Source: Oscheius dolichura | Taxonomy: Eukaryota; Nematoda; Chromadorea; Rhabditida; Rhabditidae | Assembly: GCA_932521035.1 (NCBI GenBank) | Contig: OW051492.1 | Span: 11,408,001-11,472,000, forward strand | Reading direction: 5' to 3' | Length of the DNA stretch: 64,000 nt | In this document: in pieces, positions 63,835 to 64,000 of the stretch | Layout of the letters: each line of letters begins with the position of its first letter | How positions within the stretch are numbered: the first letter of the stretch is position 1 | Program-made: the position numbers and the translations under genes | Notes under the pieces: generated by a model | The model's input: only the letters and a program-made list of their open reading frames with translations | Told to the model about the DNA's origin: nothing | The model's database searches: none

Positions 63835-64000
63835 GGAGCCATAACGTGGCTCAAAGGCGTCCTCCTGTGACGGGAGCTGGTTTTTTAGACTCAGCTCGAT
63901 GAGGCGGTTCGAAAGAGTACAATTTCGGACCTCCTACCTTTTTTTCCAAAAGCTGCACCATATTACTGTACCTATTTCTGGATTATAATAGTTTTTGGGC
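63835..64000 (+). repeat. Partial monomer at right edge of window
   Basis: This is the first 166 bases of a further unit (GGTTCG, T7 tract), cut at TTTTTGGGC. The array continues to the right. Confidence 0.95.

Larger units (their letters stand above)
1..64000 (+). repeat. Homogeneous satellite DNA array, 343-bp monomer
   Basis: The motif GGAGCCATAACG recurs 166 times in the same orientation, at 99, 633, 976, 1319, 1662 and so on to 63835. Intervals are 343 bp (132 times), 534 (26), 535 (3), 665 (1), 725 (2) and 856 (1), adding up exactly to the distance from first to last start. Copies differ from each other at only a few positions, so they are highly homogenised. No unique sequence, gene or transposon interrupts the array and no unit is inverted. 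Such arrays are known from centromeric, pericentromeric and subtelomeric heterochromatin of eukaryotes. Bacterial and organellar genomes do not normally carry 64 kb of this. The family and species are not recognised. Confidence 0.97.

Noticed and set aside
278..63835. About 60 open reading frames of 60-130 codons on the + strand, such as 278-460, 11734-12108 and 53624-54016
   Set aside because: They are all the same repeat sequence read again. Because 191 is not a multiple of three, one frame reads the duplicated DNA first in one frame and then in another within the same predicted protein, which no real protein would do. None has a recognisable domain. Similarity among them reflects array homogenisation.
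1..64000. 5S rRNA, snRNA or other tandem RNA gene cluster
   Set aside because: The unit size would suit 5S rDNA, but the monomer has none of the 5S internal control motifs or conserved helices I know, and no U6-like or spliced-leader-like sequence.
1..64000. CRISPR array
   Set aside because: There are no short repeats separated by unique spacers. The whole period is repeated.
1..64000. Intact transposon or LTR element as the repeat unit
   Set aside because: No terminal inverted repeats, target-site duplications, primer-binding site, polypurine tract or transposase/reverse transcriptase coding is visible. An origin from an LTR or SINE cannot be excluded, but the sequence does not show it.
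1..64000. Array as pure assembly artefact
   Set aside because: Ordered HORs, private markers and unit-specific rearrangements are not what a looped assembly would give. Local copy number and the T7/T8 differences still need read-level confirmation.

Overview
The whole 64 kb window is one uninterrupted head-to-tail satellite DNA array. I find no gene, no known RNA gene, no intact mobile element and no unique flanking sequence. The basic monomer is 343 bp, 43.7% GC by hand count. Phased on the motif GGAGCCATAACG, it starts 166 times, from 99 to 63835. That gives 165 complete periods: 132 of 343 bp, 26 of 534 bp, 3 of 535 bp, 2 of 725 bp, 1 of 665 bp and 1 of 856 bp. These sum exactly to 63,736 bp, so nothing is left unexplained between the first and last start. 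Every copy is on the same strand and I see no inversion. This is the architecture of a eukaryotic nuclear satellite (centromeric, pericentromeric or other heterochromatin). The sequence alone does not let me name the organism or satellite family.

The 534-bp units are a monomer plus an internal 191-bp partial duplication; 725 bp carries two such duplications. The array is organised in higher-order repeats (HORs) marked by about a dozen diagnostic substitutions. From left to right: 99-11573 holds 3- and 4-unit HORs (1,220 and 1,563 bp), each containing one 534-bp unit. 12108-28571 is 343-bp units only, in 2-, 3- and 5-unit patterns. 27543-34289 is a HOR containing one 534-bp unit (1,906-bp period at its end). 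34290-45113 is mainly a 686-bp dimer of two monomer types. 45114-51709 has pairs of adjacent long units. 51710-63834 is dominated by long and rearranged units, with a 1,411-bp HOR and recent kilobase-scale duplications.

The most interesting signal is inside the monomer. Its first ~90 bases contain a hammerhead-ribozyme-like arrangement: GATGAG, a short stem II, CGAAA, then GAGTAC, which pairs perfectly with a GTACTC 128 nt downstream that is followed by an NUH-type triplet. The core carries one extra C and stem I is weak, so this is a candidate decayed or divergent ribozyme, not a confirmed one. The same segment also reads as an RNA polymerase III A-box/B-box pair, with a T6 run between the boxes. 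The segment is almost invariant across copies. Some array sub-families carry substitutions at exactly the bases that matter for these motifs.

Unit sizes of about 343, 534 and 725 bp lie close to 2, 3 and 4 nucleosome repeats. Two copies of a 131-bp rearranged block, with a long T run, 4,022 bp apart show recent segmental amplification in the right-hand third.
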